DNA from: Chloroflexota bacterium
Lineage (GTDB): Bacteria > Chloroflexota > Dehalococcoidia > UBA3495
NCBI GenBank assembly: GCA_022563275.1
Contig: JADFNR010000106.1
Location: forward strand, 1-12,072
Length of the DNA: 12,072 nucleotides
Direction: 5' to 3'
The notes under the pieces were generated by a model. It did no database searches. It was given only the letters and a program-made list of their open reading frames with translations, and had not been told where the DNA came from. The position numbers were made by a program, and so were the translations under genes. This document shows positions 1 through 6,515 of this stretch, piece by piece (positions within the stretch are counted from its first letter, which is position 1; each line of letters opens with the position of its first letter).

Positions 1-456
1 CTACGGATCGTCTTGCCCGGTTCCCACCAACTTGAACTTGAAAAAGGAAGCTACACGCTTTTCTAAGAATACAGAAGCCAGATCAATGGGGATGTATTCT
101 TAAGCGATCCCAATGTGCCGGGGATACGTTTCTTCGTGATCTCCCCCGAGGATACCGGCGTAGAATTGACGGTCTCCAGCGTCAATAAACGATATGAATT
201 TTCGGGTAGAGCCGGGTATTCGGTCCTGAAATTCGCCATCGATTCGGCAGGCATATACACTGTCGGCGGCGGGTTTCCCCAAGGCGTAGTGGGTCCCGAT
301 TATTTGTTTGCGGTTGGCAAGAGCAGGTCTGGCTCGTTGCTATTAGCTGTCATTTCAATCGTGGGCGGCCTGGGGATCTCCGCGGTATTACTGATAGGCA
401 CGTTTTTGATGCGGCAGCCCGGCAGACACCGCCATGATCCTAGCGCCGAGCCGTAG
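1..456 (+). pseudogene. 3' part of a membrane-anchored extracytoplasmic protein, interrupted by in-frame TAA
   Basis: Reading frame 1 is open from the window edge to a TAG at 454-456 except for a TAA at 64-66. The 21 residues before the stop (ending GSYTLF) and those after it (EYRSQINGDVF) read as one domain. Tyr is the natural residue at the gap, as in 'F-Y-E-Y', so one C-to-A change (TAC to TAA) explains the break. The rest looks like a beta-rich extracytoplasmic domain (about residues 23-105 of the visible frame), then one hydrophobic helix (SLLLAVISIVGGLGISAVLL) and a short basic, His-rich tail, so a C-terminal membrane anchor is likely. The first start after the stop is a GTG at 115, inside the domain and without a clear Shine-Dalgarno, so a separate downstream gene is unlikely. 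The 5' end lies outside the window. I do not recognise a named family. A sequencing error is the main alternative to a true pseudogene. Confidence 0.6.
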
Positions 457-576
457 CTGTTTGTGGGTTTCGGTTACTCCATCCAGCGGTTGACGCCGGG
501 ACTTTGACATCCAGGCAGCGTCTATCCCGCGTATATCGATATGCCGGGGGACCAGGTTGGGCCCCGCAAATGGTGA

Positions 577-604
577 AAGGCTCCCGGTTTTACCCAAGAG
601 CCTT
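577..604 (-). terminator. Hairpin terminator behind the tRNA-Arg gene
   Basis: The arms AAGGCTC and GAGCCTT pair perfectly. The stem extends inward through two G-U pairs and two G-C pairs to about 11 bp, with a small A-rich loop. Read on the minus strand, it starts 14 bases past the encoded CCA of tRNA-Arg and is followed by a weak T-containing tract (TTTCACCATTT). Position and direction fit termination of the two-tRNA transcript. On the plus strand no T tract follows. Confidence 0.55.
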
Positions 605-618
605 ATCAGTTCCAATGA

Positions 619-694
619 TGGTGCGCCTGGCGAGACTCGAACTCACAACCCCTGGGTTCGAAGCCCAGTACTCTATCCATTGAGCTACAGGCGC
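619..694 (-). tRNA. tRNA-Arg (anticodon TCG), CCA encoded
   Basis: The minus strand folds as a complete cloverleaf. The acceptor stem GCGCCTG/CAGGCGC is perfect and the anticodon stem is CTGGG/CCCAG. The 7-base loop CTTCGAA puts TCG at the anticodon. The T loop carries the TTCGAGT core. The discriminator base is A, and CCA is encoded at 621-619. The tRNA reads CGA and, by wobble, other CGN codons. It lies 31 bases downstream of tRNA-His on the same strand, so the pair is probably one transcript ending at the hairpin at 577-604. Confidence 0.95.
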
Positions 695-725
695 ATCTAA
701 CGGATGAATCGAGTAGAATTGCTGT

Positions 726-803
726 TGGGGCGAGCGACGGGATTCGAACCCGTGATCTCCTGTGCCACAGACAGGCGCCTTAGGCCTCTTGGCTACGCTC
801 GCC
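726..803 (-). tRNA. tRNA-His (anticodon GTG), G-1 and CCA encoded
   Basis: The acceptor stem GCGAGCG/CGCTCGC is preceded by an encoded G at position -1 (base 803) facing discriminator C73 (base 729). That is the bacterial tRNA-His identity element. The anticodon stem is CCTGT/ACAGG and the loop CTGTGGC gives anticodon GTG. The T arm is ACGGG-TTCGAAT-CCCGT, and CCA is encoded at 728-726. The D arm is GCC/GGC with an 11-base loop. It heads the minus-strand tRNA pair with tRNA-Arg. I saw no convincing promoter upstream of 803. Confidence 0.95.
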
Positions 804-965
804 ATGGTGGGAATTCACCGCTGTGCCGAGGAGGGCTGGACCCAGCCAAACACAGCCGAAATAGGCTTAAATATGTTAGCAAATGGGCGTGGCTCTTACA
901 AGGAGCCGCAGCTAGCGCCAGCGGATTTCCTGAGGGGTTTTCCAACGGCGTTTCAGCGTGTTCCA
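804..965. other. Non-coding gap between tRNA-His and the importer promoter
   Basis: No supportable gene lies here. The plus-strand frame that crosses it is a tRNA shadow. It holds a short hairpin (GGCTG/CAGCC, 834-847) and the first copy (859-870) of a 12-base word, AAATAGGCTTAA. The second copy sits at 992-1003 just behind the candidate promoter of the importer operon. Confidence 0.5.
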
Positions 966-995
966 TTGAAATAAGGGCGCCGGGCTATCTAAAAT
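966..995 (+). promoter_or_regulatory. Candidate sigma70-type promoter of the importer operon
   Basis: TTGAAA (966-971) and TAAAAT (990-995) each match the sigma70 consensus hexamers at 5 of 6 bases, with an 18-base spacer. Transcription would start near 1002, giving a leader of about 70 bases before the ATG at 1072. This is the best-placed promoter-like pair between the tRNA genes and the operon. It is a consensus match only. Confidence 0.5.
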
Positions 996-1071
996 AGGCT
1001 TAATCGACAAGCTGTAGCCCATAGCTCCCGGCAAACAGAGCGCCAAATCCCCGTTATGAAGGAACAACAAT

Positions 1072-2754
1072 ATGGGTTGGAAGATACTCCTGCTAACCTT
1101 TGGGCTGCTTTTCTTGGTGGCCGCCTGCTCCGGGTCGTCCGGTGGCGAAAGCGTCGCATCGACCAGTGAGTCACCGGAGCCTACCGCATCCTCCAATGCT
1201 CCGGCCACCGGCGATTCCACAGGCAGCAAGGGACCACTGGAAGGAGGACGTTTCGTCCGGCTCTTCGTGGACCCGCCCACCCTGGACCCGCATCTGACCA
1301 CCGACGCAACATCGGCACAGATAATCGTTGAGGTGTTCGGCGGATTGGTGACTATCGATAGGGACCTAAATGTGGTGCCAGACCTTGCCGAAAGCTGGGA
1401 CATTTCACCCGACGGACGGGTCTACACATTCAGGATCCGTCCTGATGCGACCTTCCACGACGGCAAGCCGGTCACGGCGGAAGATGTGCGCTGGTCGTTG
1501 GAACGGGCTACCGACCCTCTGACCGAAGCGCCCAACGTTGACCAGTACCTGGGGGACATCGTTGGCGTGGACGCGAAACTGGCCGGAGACGCCCTGGAGA
1601 TCTCCGGGATACGGGTCATAAACGAACGCACCATCGAGATCACCATTGACGGTTCCAAATCGTATTTCCTGGCCAAGCTCACCTATCCAACGGCCTTTGT
1701 TCTGGACAAGGAAAACGTCGAGGCCAACCCCAAGAACTGGTTCCGCCAGCCCAACGGCACCGGCCCCTTCAAGATGACTGAGTACAAAGTTGGCGAAACC
1801 CTGATCCTCAGCCGCAATGATGGTTACCACCTGGGCCCGCCAAAATTGGCTGTGGTGGAGTTCATTTTAAGCGGTGGAACGTCGATGCTCATGTACGAAA
1901 ATGATGAGATCGACATCGCTGGAGTGAGCCTGGCCGACCTAGACCGGCTACTCGAACCGACCAACAGCCTAAATGCCGAGCTCAAAAGGGCGGCTCCCTC
2001 ATTCAGCATCCAGTACATTGGCCTGAATGTGAACGAGCCGCCTCTGGACGACCGAAAGGTGCGCCAGGCGCTGAACCTGGCCATCGACAAGCAGGAGATC
2101 GCCACCATCGTGCTGGGCGATCAGGTTGTACCGGCCACCGGCATCCTGCCTCCGGGCTTCCCGGGATTCAGCGAGTCGGTGTCCGGCTTCGGGTTTGACC
2201 CCGTAAGGGCCAAACAACTATTGCTCGAATCCAAGTACGGCGACGACTTGGAGAACATGCCTCCCATCACCATCACTACTCCGGGGAGCTTCGGGGCCAA
2301 CGTAAGCTTGGACATGGAAGTGGTCCTCGCGATGTGGGAGAAGAATCTTGGGATCAAGACGGAGTTCCAGCAGACTGAATTCGCGACGTTCTTGAAGGAC
2401 CTGAACAAGCGGCGTTTCCAGATGTTCGACATTGGATGGATCGCCGACTATCCGGACCCCGAGAACTTCTTGGACATCCTTTTCTACAGTGATAGCAGCA
2501 ACAACCACACGAATTACAGCAACCCGGAGGTTGACGCCCTACTGGAGAAGGCCAGGGTCGAGACCGATGAAACCCTGCGATTCAGCATCTACAACAAAGT
2601 GGAGCAGATGATCTTGGACGACGCGCCCTGGATCCCTCTCTGGTATAGCGGAGAGCGTTACCTGCTGGTAAAGCCTTACGTGCATGATTATCTGCTGACC
2701 CCGTTGATCATCCCGAAACTCAGGCACATATACTTGACAGACAAAGACAAATAG
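1072..2754 (+). CDS. ABC transporter substrate-binding lipoprotein, family 5 (peptide/nickel type)
   Basis: This is the extracytoplasmic solute receptor of a Dpp/Opp-type importer, 560 residues. The N-terminus is a lipoprotein signal: Lys4, a hydrophobic run and a lipobox V-A-A-C with Cys19 as the lipidated residue. A Ser/Thr/Pro/Gly-rich linker follows to about residue 55. The SBP_bac_5 fold then begins with G-G-R-F-V-R and the family's P-P-T-L-D-P-H segment (68-74). Other hallmarks are V-T-A-E-D-V-R-W-S-L, a region with V-R-Q-A-L-N-L-A-I-D, and D-I-G-W-I-A-D-Y-P-D-P near the C-terminus. AAGGAA at 1059-1064 sits 7 bases before the ATG and fixes the start. The first permease gene follows after 15 bases. 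The ligand could be peptides or another small solute; the sequence alone does not say. Family assignment is secure. Confidence 0.93.
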   Translation: MGWKILLLTFGLLFLVAACSGSSGGESVASTSESPEPTASSNAPATGDSTGSKGPLEGGRFVRLFVDPPTLDPHLTTDATSAQIIVEVFGGLVTIDRDLNVVPDLAESWDISPDGRVYTFRIRPDATFHDGKPVTAEDVRWSLERATDPLTEAPNVDQYLGDIVGVDAKLAGDALEISGIRVINERTIEITIDGSKSYFLAKLTYPTAFVLDKENVEANPKNWFRQPNGTGPFKMTEYKVGETLILSRNDGYHLGPPKLAVVEFILSGGTSMLMYENDEIDIAGVSLADLDRLLEPTNSLNAELKRAAPSFSIQYIGLNVNEPPLDDRKVRQALNLAIDKQEIATIVLGDQVVPATGILPPGFPGFSESVSGFGFDPVRAKQLLLESKYGDDLENMPPITITTPGSFGANVSLDMEVVLAMWEKNLGIKTEFQQTEFATFLKDLNKRRFQMFDIGWIADYPDPENFLDILFYSDSSNNHTNYSNPEVDALLEKARVETDETLRFSIYNKVEQMILDDAPWIPLWYSGERYLLVKPYVHDYLLTPLIIPKLRHIYLTDKDK

Positions 2755-2769
2755 GGGCTGGGCGCTAGC

Positions 2770-3714
2770 GTGGGCACATACATAATTCGCCGGTTGGTCT
2801 GGCTGCCAATCATACTCGTGATCGTCTCGTTCATAACGTTTGCCCTGGGACGGTTTGGGCCGGGCGACCCGGTTGAAGTGCTCATGGGCCAATACGCCGA
2901 TGAGCAGGTTGTTGAGCGCATCCGCGAACAACGCGGATTAAACGACCCTATCTTCGTCCAGTACGCTCGCTACGTTAAGAACGTGACCCGCGGCGATTTC
3001 GGCGAAAGCTTCAAGTACCGCGGCCGCACCGTAAGCGAGCTCCTCAAGAAAAAGATGTGGGTGTCCGCCCAACTCAATCTGGCGGCCCTGTTCCTTTCGG
3101 TATCCCTGGGCATTCCCCTGGGCCTGTTCGCCGCCTTTAGGCAGGGGACACTGTGGGACACGGGTACGGTGGCGTTCACCCTACTGGGCCAGTCCATCCC
3201 TGTTTTCCTCACCGCGCCGGTGCTGTTGCTGGTGTTCGCCCTAAAATTGGACATCCTGCCAACCCATGGGTGGGGCGGGATTTTCGACACTCGGATAATC
3301 TTGCCGGCGATCGTCATGGGCGTCCCAGGAATCGCCATAATCACCAGATTGACCCGCGCCAGCACAATGGAGGTCATCAGCCAGGACTACATTCGCACCG
3401 CCCGGGCCAAAGGCCTTTCGGAATTCACGGTCCAACGGCGGCACGTCCTGCGGAACGCCATGATCCCAGTGGTCACCATGCTTGGCTTTTCCCTGGCCGG
3501 AATAGCGTTTACCTCGTTCATCGTGGAGCGGTTCTTCGGGATCCCCGGCATCGGAAATCTGTTCATAGAGTCCATCTTCGCCCGAGACTACCCCATCATC
3601 AATGCCGTGATACTCATCGGCACCATGATGTTCGTAGCAGCCAACCTGATCGTTGACCTGATATACCCGTGGCTCGACCCAAGGATCAGGTTGGGAGGCG
3701 CCTATGCAACGTGA
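2770..3714 (+). CDS. ABC transporter permease, DppB/OppB-like
   Basis: This inner-membrane channel subunit of a peptide-type importer has 314 residues, normal for the family. The N-terminal helix (about 9-29) is followed by the extracytoplasmic G-P-G-D-P segment (30-34) and the R-G-D-F-G-E-S motif (74-80). Helices then lie near 101-123, 135-160, 177-197, 236-252 and 277-298. The cytoplasmic EAA loop, which docks the ATPase, is at about 207-226 (D-Y-I-R-T-A-R-A-K-G-L), and the typical V-E-R-F-F-G-I-P-G-I-G follows at 252-262. The start is GTG with only a weak G-rich ribosome site, 15 bases after the binding-protein gene, so translational coupling is plausible. Its 3' end overlaps the next gene by 11 bases. 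Confidence 0.93.
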   Translation: MGTYIIRRLVWLPIILVIVSFITFALGRFGPGDPVEVLMGQYADEQVVERIREQRGLNDPIFVQYARYVKNVTRGDFGESFKYRGRTVSELLKKKMWVSAQLNLAALFLSVSLGIPLGLFAAFRQGTLWDTGTVAFTLLGQSIPVFLTAPVLLLVFALKLDILPTHGWGGIFDTRIILPAIVMGVPGIAIITRLTRASTMEVISQDYIRTARAKGLSEFTVQRRHVLRNAMIPVVTMLGFSLAGIAFTSFIVERFFGIPGIGNLFIESIFARDYPIINAVILIGTMMFVAANLIVDLIYPWLDPRIRLGGAYAT

Positions 3715-4669
3715 CGAGGCCCAATCGGCCATCGGCCCTCGGCGCCAGACCGACCCCAGCTATTGGGCCATCTCTCTCCGCCGGCTGCTCCGGAAAAAGA
3801 TCGGCGTAGCCTGCCTGACGATAATCCTGCTGATGTACGGTTCTGGGGTCCTAGCCCCGCTGGTCACGCCCTACGGGTTCAACGACCAAGACCTTTCTAT
3901 CACCAAGCAGGGCCCGAGTTTCAGTCACCCATTCGGTACCGACCGGTTGGGACGGGATGTCTTCACCCGTGTCATCTATGGGCTGCGGACCACCGTGATC
4001 ATCACCGTGGTGACTCTGGTCACCGGGAGCCTGGCGTTGGGCATCACGATGGGGCTGCTTGCGGGTTATTTCGGCAGACTTATAGACACCGTGATCATGC
4101 GGGTCGGGGAGGTGACTTCAGCCTTTCCCGAGATTTTCCTGGTGTTGATAATCGTATCCACCCTCAAGCCTCCGATCACCGAATGGGTCCGCGAGGTGGA
4201 AGACGTCGTCGGCTTCGATATTGTGAGTCTGGGGGTGGTGGACTACCTGACGTTGTCTCTGGCCCTGGCCATCTTCTCTTGGTTCGGCATGGCCAGGCTG
4301 GTGCGTGGCCAGGTCCTCCAGGCCAGGGAGAACCAATACGTGGAGGCCGCCCGGTCCATCGGCGCCTCCACGCCGCGGATCCTATCCCGGCATGTGCTGC
4401 CCAACGTGATGGGGCCGGTGATAGTGATGGTGTCGGCGGGGCTGGCCGGCGTGGCGGGGTCGGAGATATTTCTGAGTTTTCTGGGCATCGGGATCCAGCC
4501 GCCAACACCCAGTCTGGGCCTAATGATCTTCGAGAACGGCAGTATATCGGTACTGCGGTCCAATCCACATCTATTGCTCTTCCCAGTGCTCACTTTATCG
4601 GTGCTGCTCTTCACCTTCAATCTGTTGGGTGACGCAGTGAACGACGCTTTCAATCCCCGGGCCCGCTGA
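3704..4669 (+). CDS. ABC transporter permease, DppC/OppC-like
   Basis: This second channel subunit has 321 residues and forms the heterodimeric pore with the DppB-like protein. After a cytoplasmic N-terminus with R-R-L-L-R-K-K (26-32) comes helix 1 (about 33-55). The family signature H-P-F-G-T-D-R-L-G-R-D-V-F-T-R (75-89) follows. The EAA loop is at about 212-231 (Y-V-E-A-A-R-S-I-G-A), followed by H-V-L-P-N and the S-F-L-G-I-G-I-Q-P-P motif (258-267). GGGAGG at 3693-3698, 5 bases before the ATG, lies inside the end of the upstream gene, and the 11-base overlap implies coupled translation. The next gene is convergent, so no DppD/DppF-type ATPase belongs to this operon within the window. Confidence 0.93.
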   Translation: MQRDEAQSAIGPRRQTDPSYWAISLRRLLRKKIGVACLTIILLMYGSGVLAPLVTPYGFNDQDLSITKQGPSFSHPFGTDRLGRDVFTRVIYGLRTTVIITVVTLVTGSLALGITMGLLAGYFGRLIDTVIMRVGEVTSAFPEIFLVLIIVSTLKPPITEWVREVEDVVGFDIVSLGVVDYLTLSLALAIFSWFGMARLVRGQVLQARENQYVEAARSIGASTPRILSRHVLPNVMGPVIVMVSAGLAGVAGSEIFLSFLGIGIQPPTPSLGLMIFENGSISVLRSNPHLLLFPVLTLSVLLFTFNLLGDAVNDAFNPRAR

Positions 4670-4684
4670 TCTCCCGATCGCCTG

Positions 4685-4708
4685 CCCGGCAGATCCTCGT
4701 CTGGCGGG
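4685..4708. terminator. Hairpin between convergent genes, terminator-like
   Basis: CCCGGCAGA and TCTGGCGGG form a 9-position stem with one G-G mismatch and a 6-base loop, 16 bases after the DppC-like stop codon. Neither strand has a T run after it, so it may be a factor-dependent end or a 3' RNA-stabilising hairpin. It lies in the 88-base gap between convergent genes. Confidence 0.35.
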
Positions 4709-4757
4709 AAACGCAGCTTTACCCAAGGTCAAAAGTTGGCCGTGTGCCTGGATTCGC

Positions 4758-6212
4758 CTAGCGGAAGGGCCAGCGGCGGCGAAGACGGGGCAGTGCCACC
4801 AGGCCCAGTGGAGTGCTCAGCAGCAACAACATCCCCAAGCCGATGGAAAGGTTGCCGGACCCACTCGCCGGGGCGCTGCAGCCCGGAGAATTTAATCCGC
4901 CCTCGGACTCTTGGCCGTCGTCTCCCTCGGCTCCGGCCGGCTGGCCTTCAGCGCCGGGAGTAGGTCCAGGCATGCTGGTTGCTTCGTCGGCCGCCCCAGT
5001 GGCGCCCTCAGTGTCTCCCGATGACTCTTCGGCTCCGGAACTTTCTGAATCAGGACTTTCAGTGGTCTCGTCCAGCTGGGATTCAAGCTCCTCGGGAGAG
5101 GGCAGCGGCTCTAAGCCCATGAACTTTCGCCAGGCGGAATCAAGGCCAAACTGGTCCATGCCATAGACTTCCAGCAACGCCTGGTCGATGTTCAACGTGC
5201 GCTGCAGCACCGGGAACAGGGCGGCCATTCGGTCCGGGCCGTAGTTGTCGATCATGTATTGCACCACGGAACGGGCCTGACCGTAGGCGATGATTATGTC
5301 CTCAGGTGTACCGCCGAATGAGCTGAGGTACCACAGAGGCTTGATCCGGCGGGTAAAGATGCCGTAGCGCAGAGCGGCTTCGTAGTCGTCCGTCGGGTCG
5401 ACGTTTCCATACTCGGCCAGGCCCTCGTTGAGCCACGAAGGCACCTGGGCGTAGGCTTTTCCGGCCGCCTCGGCCACCAGCAGGTGGGTGAACTCATGGG
5501 AGACAGTGCCGGTGACCGTTGGGTCGAACCCGTGGACCAACAACACCCGTTCGTTGCTGAAGGCCATCCCTTGGGTCTGCAGCCCCTCGCTTACCGCTTG
5601 GGAGCGGAAGGGCAAGGCCGAAGCCATATGCCGGTAGTTGTTATAAGAAACGATGCGCAGCGGTTCCGTGGGTGCGATACCAAGCACCGGTAGCATACGC
5701 TCTAGGTTTTCTTTGGCTGCCTCAAGGACCGTCACGGCGCGGTCTCGGACGTATTCCCCGTAGTAATAAACCGTGATCAGGTCCTCAACGACCGTGTCCC
5801 ACTCAAACCGGTTGTCCTGGTAGACGAATTCCTGGGGCTCGGTGCGCAACACCGCGCCGGCCTTGTCCCGAACTTCGAACGAAAACTCAATCATGGTCCC
5901 GGGAGGGAAGTAATTCCCTCCGCTGCCACTGGGGAGGATGGACTCGCCGACGACGTGGGTGCCCGGCTCGAAGTCCACGGAACGGTAGGCGCTGCGGCCT
6001 TTCTGGTCCACCTTGCTGAAGAAGACCCGTATGTCGTCTATCTCATCGACGCTGCTGGCGATCACGGAGAATTTTATCCCGTCAGGGAAATTGCTCTCCG
6101 CTTTGGCCTCGGCCACCTTGATATTCCCCTCATCGGCACGGGTAACCGCCGGCCCTGAAAATGCCAAACCGGCGAATATGACCAAACTTGTGACGAAGAC
6201 GAGTGTGCGCAA
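4758..6212 (-). CDS. Secreted, membrane-anchored zinc metallopeptidase (peptidase MA-like)
   Basis: Residue numbers follow the longest frame (TTG at 6230, 490 aa). I prefer the TTG at 6212: it has AGAGGA just upstream and begins M-R-T-L-V-F, a clean signal peptide (hydrophobic to about 25, then A-V-T-R-A). A beta-rich region (about 35-140) precedes the catalytic domain. The zinc site is H-E-F-T-H (245-249), with E269 in L-N-E-G-L-A-E-Y (267-274) as the third ligand, the gluzincin pattern of MA-like and M1-related peptidases. After the domain (to about 375) comes a linker rich in Ser, Glu, Gly and Pro (376-448). Then Cys451, a hydrophobic helix (461-480) and R-L-R-R-R form a sorting-type tail. 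The product is probably held at the cell surface. The substrate is unknown. It converges on the importer operon. Confidence 0.82.
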   Translation of the reverse strand: MRTLVFVTSLVIFAGLAFSGPAVTRADEGNIKVAEAKAESNFPDGIKFSVIASSVDEIDDIRVFFSKVDQKGRSAYRSVDFEPGTHVVGESILPSGSGGNYFPPGTMIEFSFEVRDKAGAVLRTEPQEFVYQDNRFEWDTVVEDLITVYYYGEYVRDRAVTVLEAAKENLERMLPVLGIAPTEPLRIVSYNNYRHMASALPFRSQAVSEGLQTQGMAFSNERVLLVHGFDPTVTGTVSHEFTHLLVAEAAGKAYAQVPSWLNEGLAEYGNVDPTDDYEAALRYGIFTRRIKPLWYLSSFGGTPEDIIIAYGQARSVVQYMIDNYGPDRMAALFPVLQRTLNIDQALLEVYGMDQFGLDSAWRKFMGLEPLPSPEELESQLDETTESPDSESSGAEESSGDTEGATGAADEATSMPGPTPGAEGQPAGAEGDDGQESEGGLNSPGCSAPASGSGNLSIGLGMLLLLSTPLGLVALPRLRRRWPFR

Positions 6213-6216
6213 AGGT

Positions 6217-6222
6217 TCCTCT
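6217..6222 (-). promoter_or_regulatory. Ribosome-binding site favouring the TTG start at 6212
   Basis: AGAGGA on the minus strand ends 4 bases before TTG at 6212-6210. The upstream TTG at 6230 has no purine-rich site. The shorter product also starts directly with an Arg-containing signal peptide, which supports this choice. Confidence 0.4.
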
Positions 6223-6304
6223 GCGATCAAGTTTACGTTAGTGCTACGCCAATGTCGACAAACCGGACTCCCGCTGGGCTCCTCGGGACCTTAGAACCAG
6301 GCCA

Positions 6305-6333
6305 AGATTAATCGTCTTGACGGTGATTTTCAA
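6305..6333 (-). promoter_or_regulatory. Weak candidate promoter for the metallopeptidase gene
   Basis: On the minus strand TTGAAA (6333-6328) is followed after 17 bases by TAATCT (6310-6305), leaving a leader of roughly 90 bases. The -10 match is poor. It overlaps the plus-strand candidate at 6317-6345, which would make a face-to-face divergent pair. Confidence 0.22.
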
Positions 6334-6345
6334 TACGCCTAATAT
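6317..6345 (+). promoter_or_regulatory. Distal candidate promoter of the mqnA-metF-like operon
   Basis: TTGACG (6317-6322) and TAATAT (6340-6345) are separated by 17 bases, an ideal sigma70 spacing. A start near 6352 would give a leader of about 165 bases containing the AGGCAC repeats at 6361-6420. A second candidate lies closer to the gene at 6459-6488. Confidence 0.4.
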
Positions 6346-6360
6346 TAACCACGCAACCAG

Positions 6361-6420
6361 CCCAGGCACGTTATTCGCATAGGCACGCAAGCCCGGCAGG
6401 TACGCGTGCCTCCCAGGCAC
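6361..6420. repeat. Cluster of AGGCAC repeats with an 8-bp inverted repeat
   Basis: CCCAGGCAC occurs at 6361-6369 and again at 6412-6420. Between them AGGCACGC (6381-6388) and GCGTGCCT (6404-6411) form a perfect 8-bp inverted repeat around a 15-base loop. The core AGGCAC therefore occurs three times direct and once inverted in 60 bases. It lies in the divergent control region, so it could be an operator array or a structured RNA leader. No regulator gene is nearby. Confidence 0.45.
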
Positions 6421-6458
6421 ATGTTCACCAACGGCTTTCCCGTCGGTCGTGTGGTACC

Positions 6459-6488
6459 TTAACGGTCTTTGGGCGCTTCTCGTAGAAT
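6459..6488 (+). promoter_or_regulatory. Proximal candidate promoter of the mqnA-like gene
   Basis: TTAACG (6459-6464) and TAGAAT (6483-6488, 5 of 6 consensus) lie 18 bases apart. A start near 6495 gives a short leader of about 21 bases before the ATG at 6516, and skips the repeat cluster upstream. Confidence 0.35.
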
Positions 6489-6515
6489 TTCCAACCTTGA
6501 TTTGGTGCAGCATAG

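Noticed and set aside
866..901. Possible minus-strand promoter for the tRNA pair in an AT-rich patch
   Set aside because: No -35/-10 pair with acceptable spacing could be found.
704..997. 97-codon plus-strand open frame
   Set aside because: Its first third is the antisense of tRNA-His and the remainder has no recognisable protein character.
912..1403. 163-codon minus-strand open frame
   Set aside because: Antisense to the binding-protein gene; composition is a mirror of that gene and there is no domain or ribosome site.
3153..3656. His/Pro/Arg-rich plus-strand open frame inside the DppB-like gene
   Set aside because: Out-of-frame shadow with unnatural composition.
6244..6513. 89-codon minus-strand frame in the divergent region, with a hydrophobic stretch
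   Set aside because: No Shine-Dalgarno, it would cross all promoter candidates and the repeats, and the hydrophobic part resembles no family I know. Kept as non-coding, though a short membrane peptide is not fully excluded.
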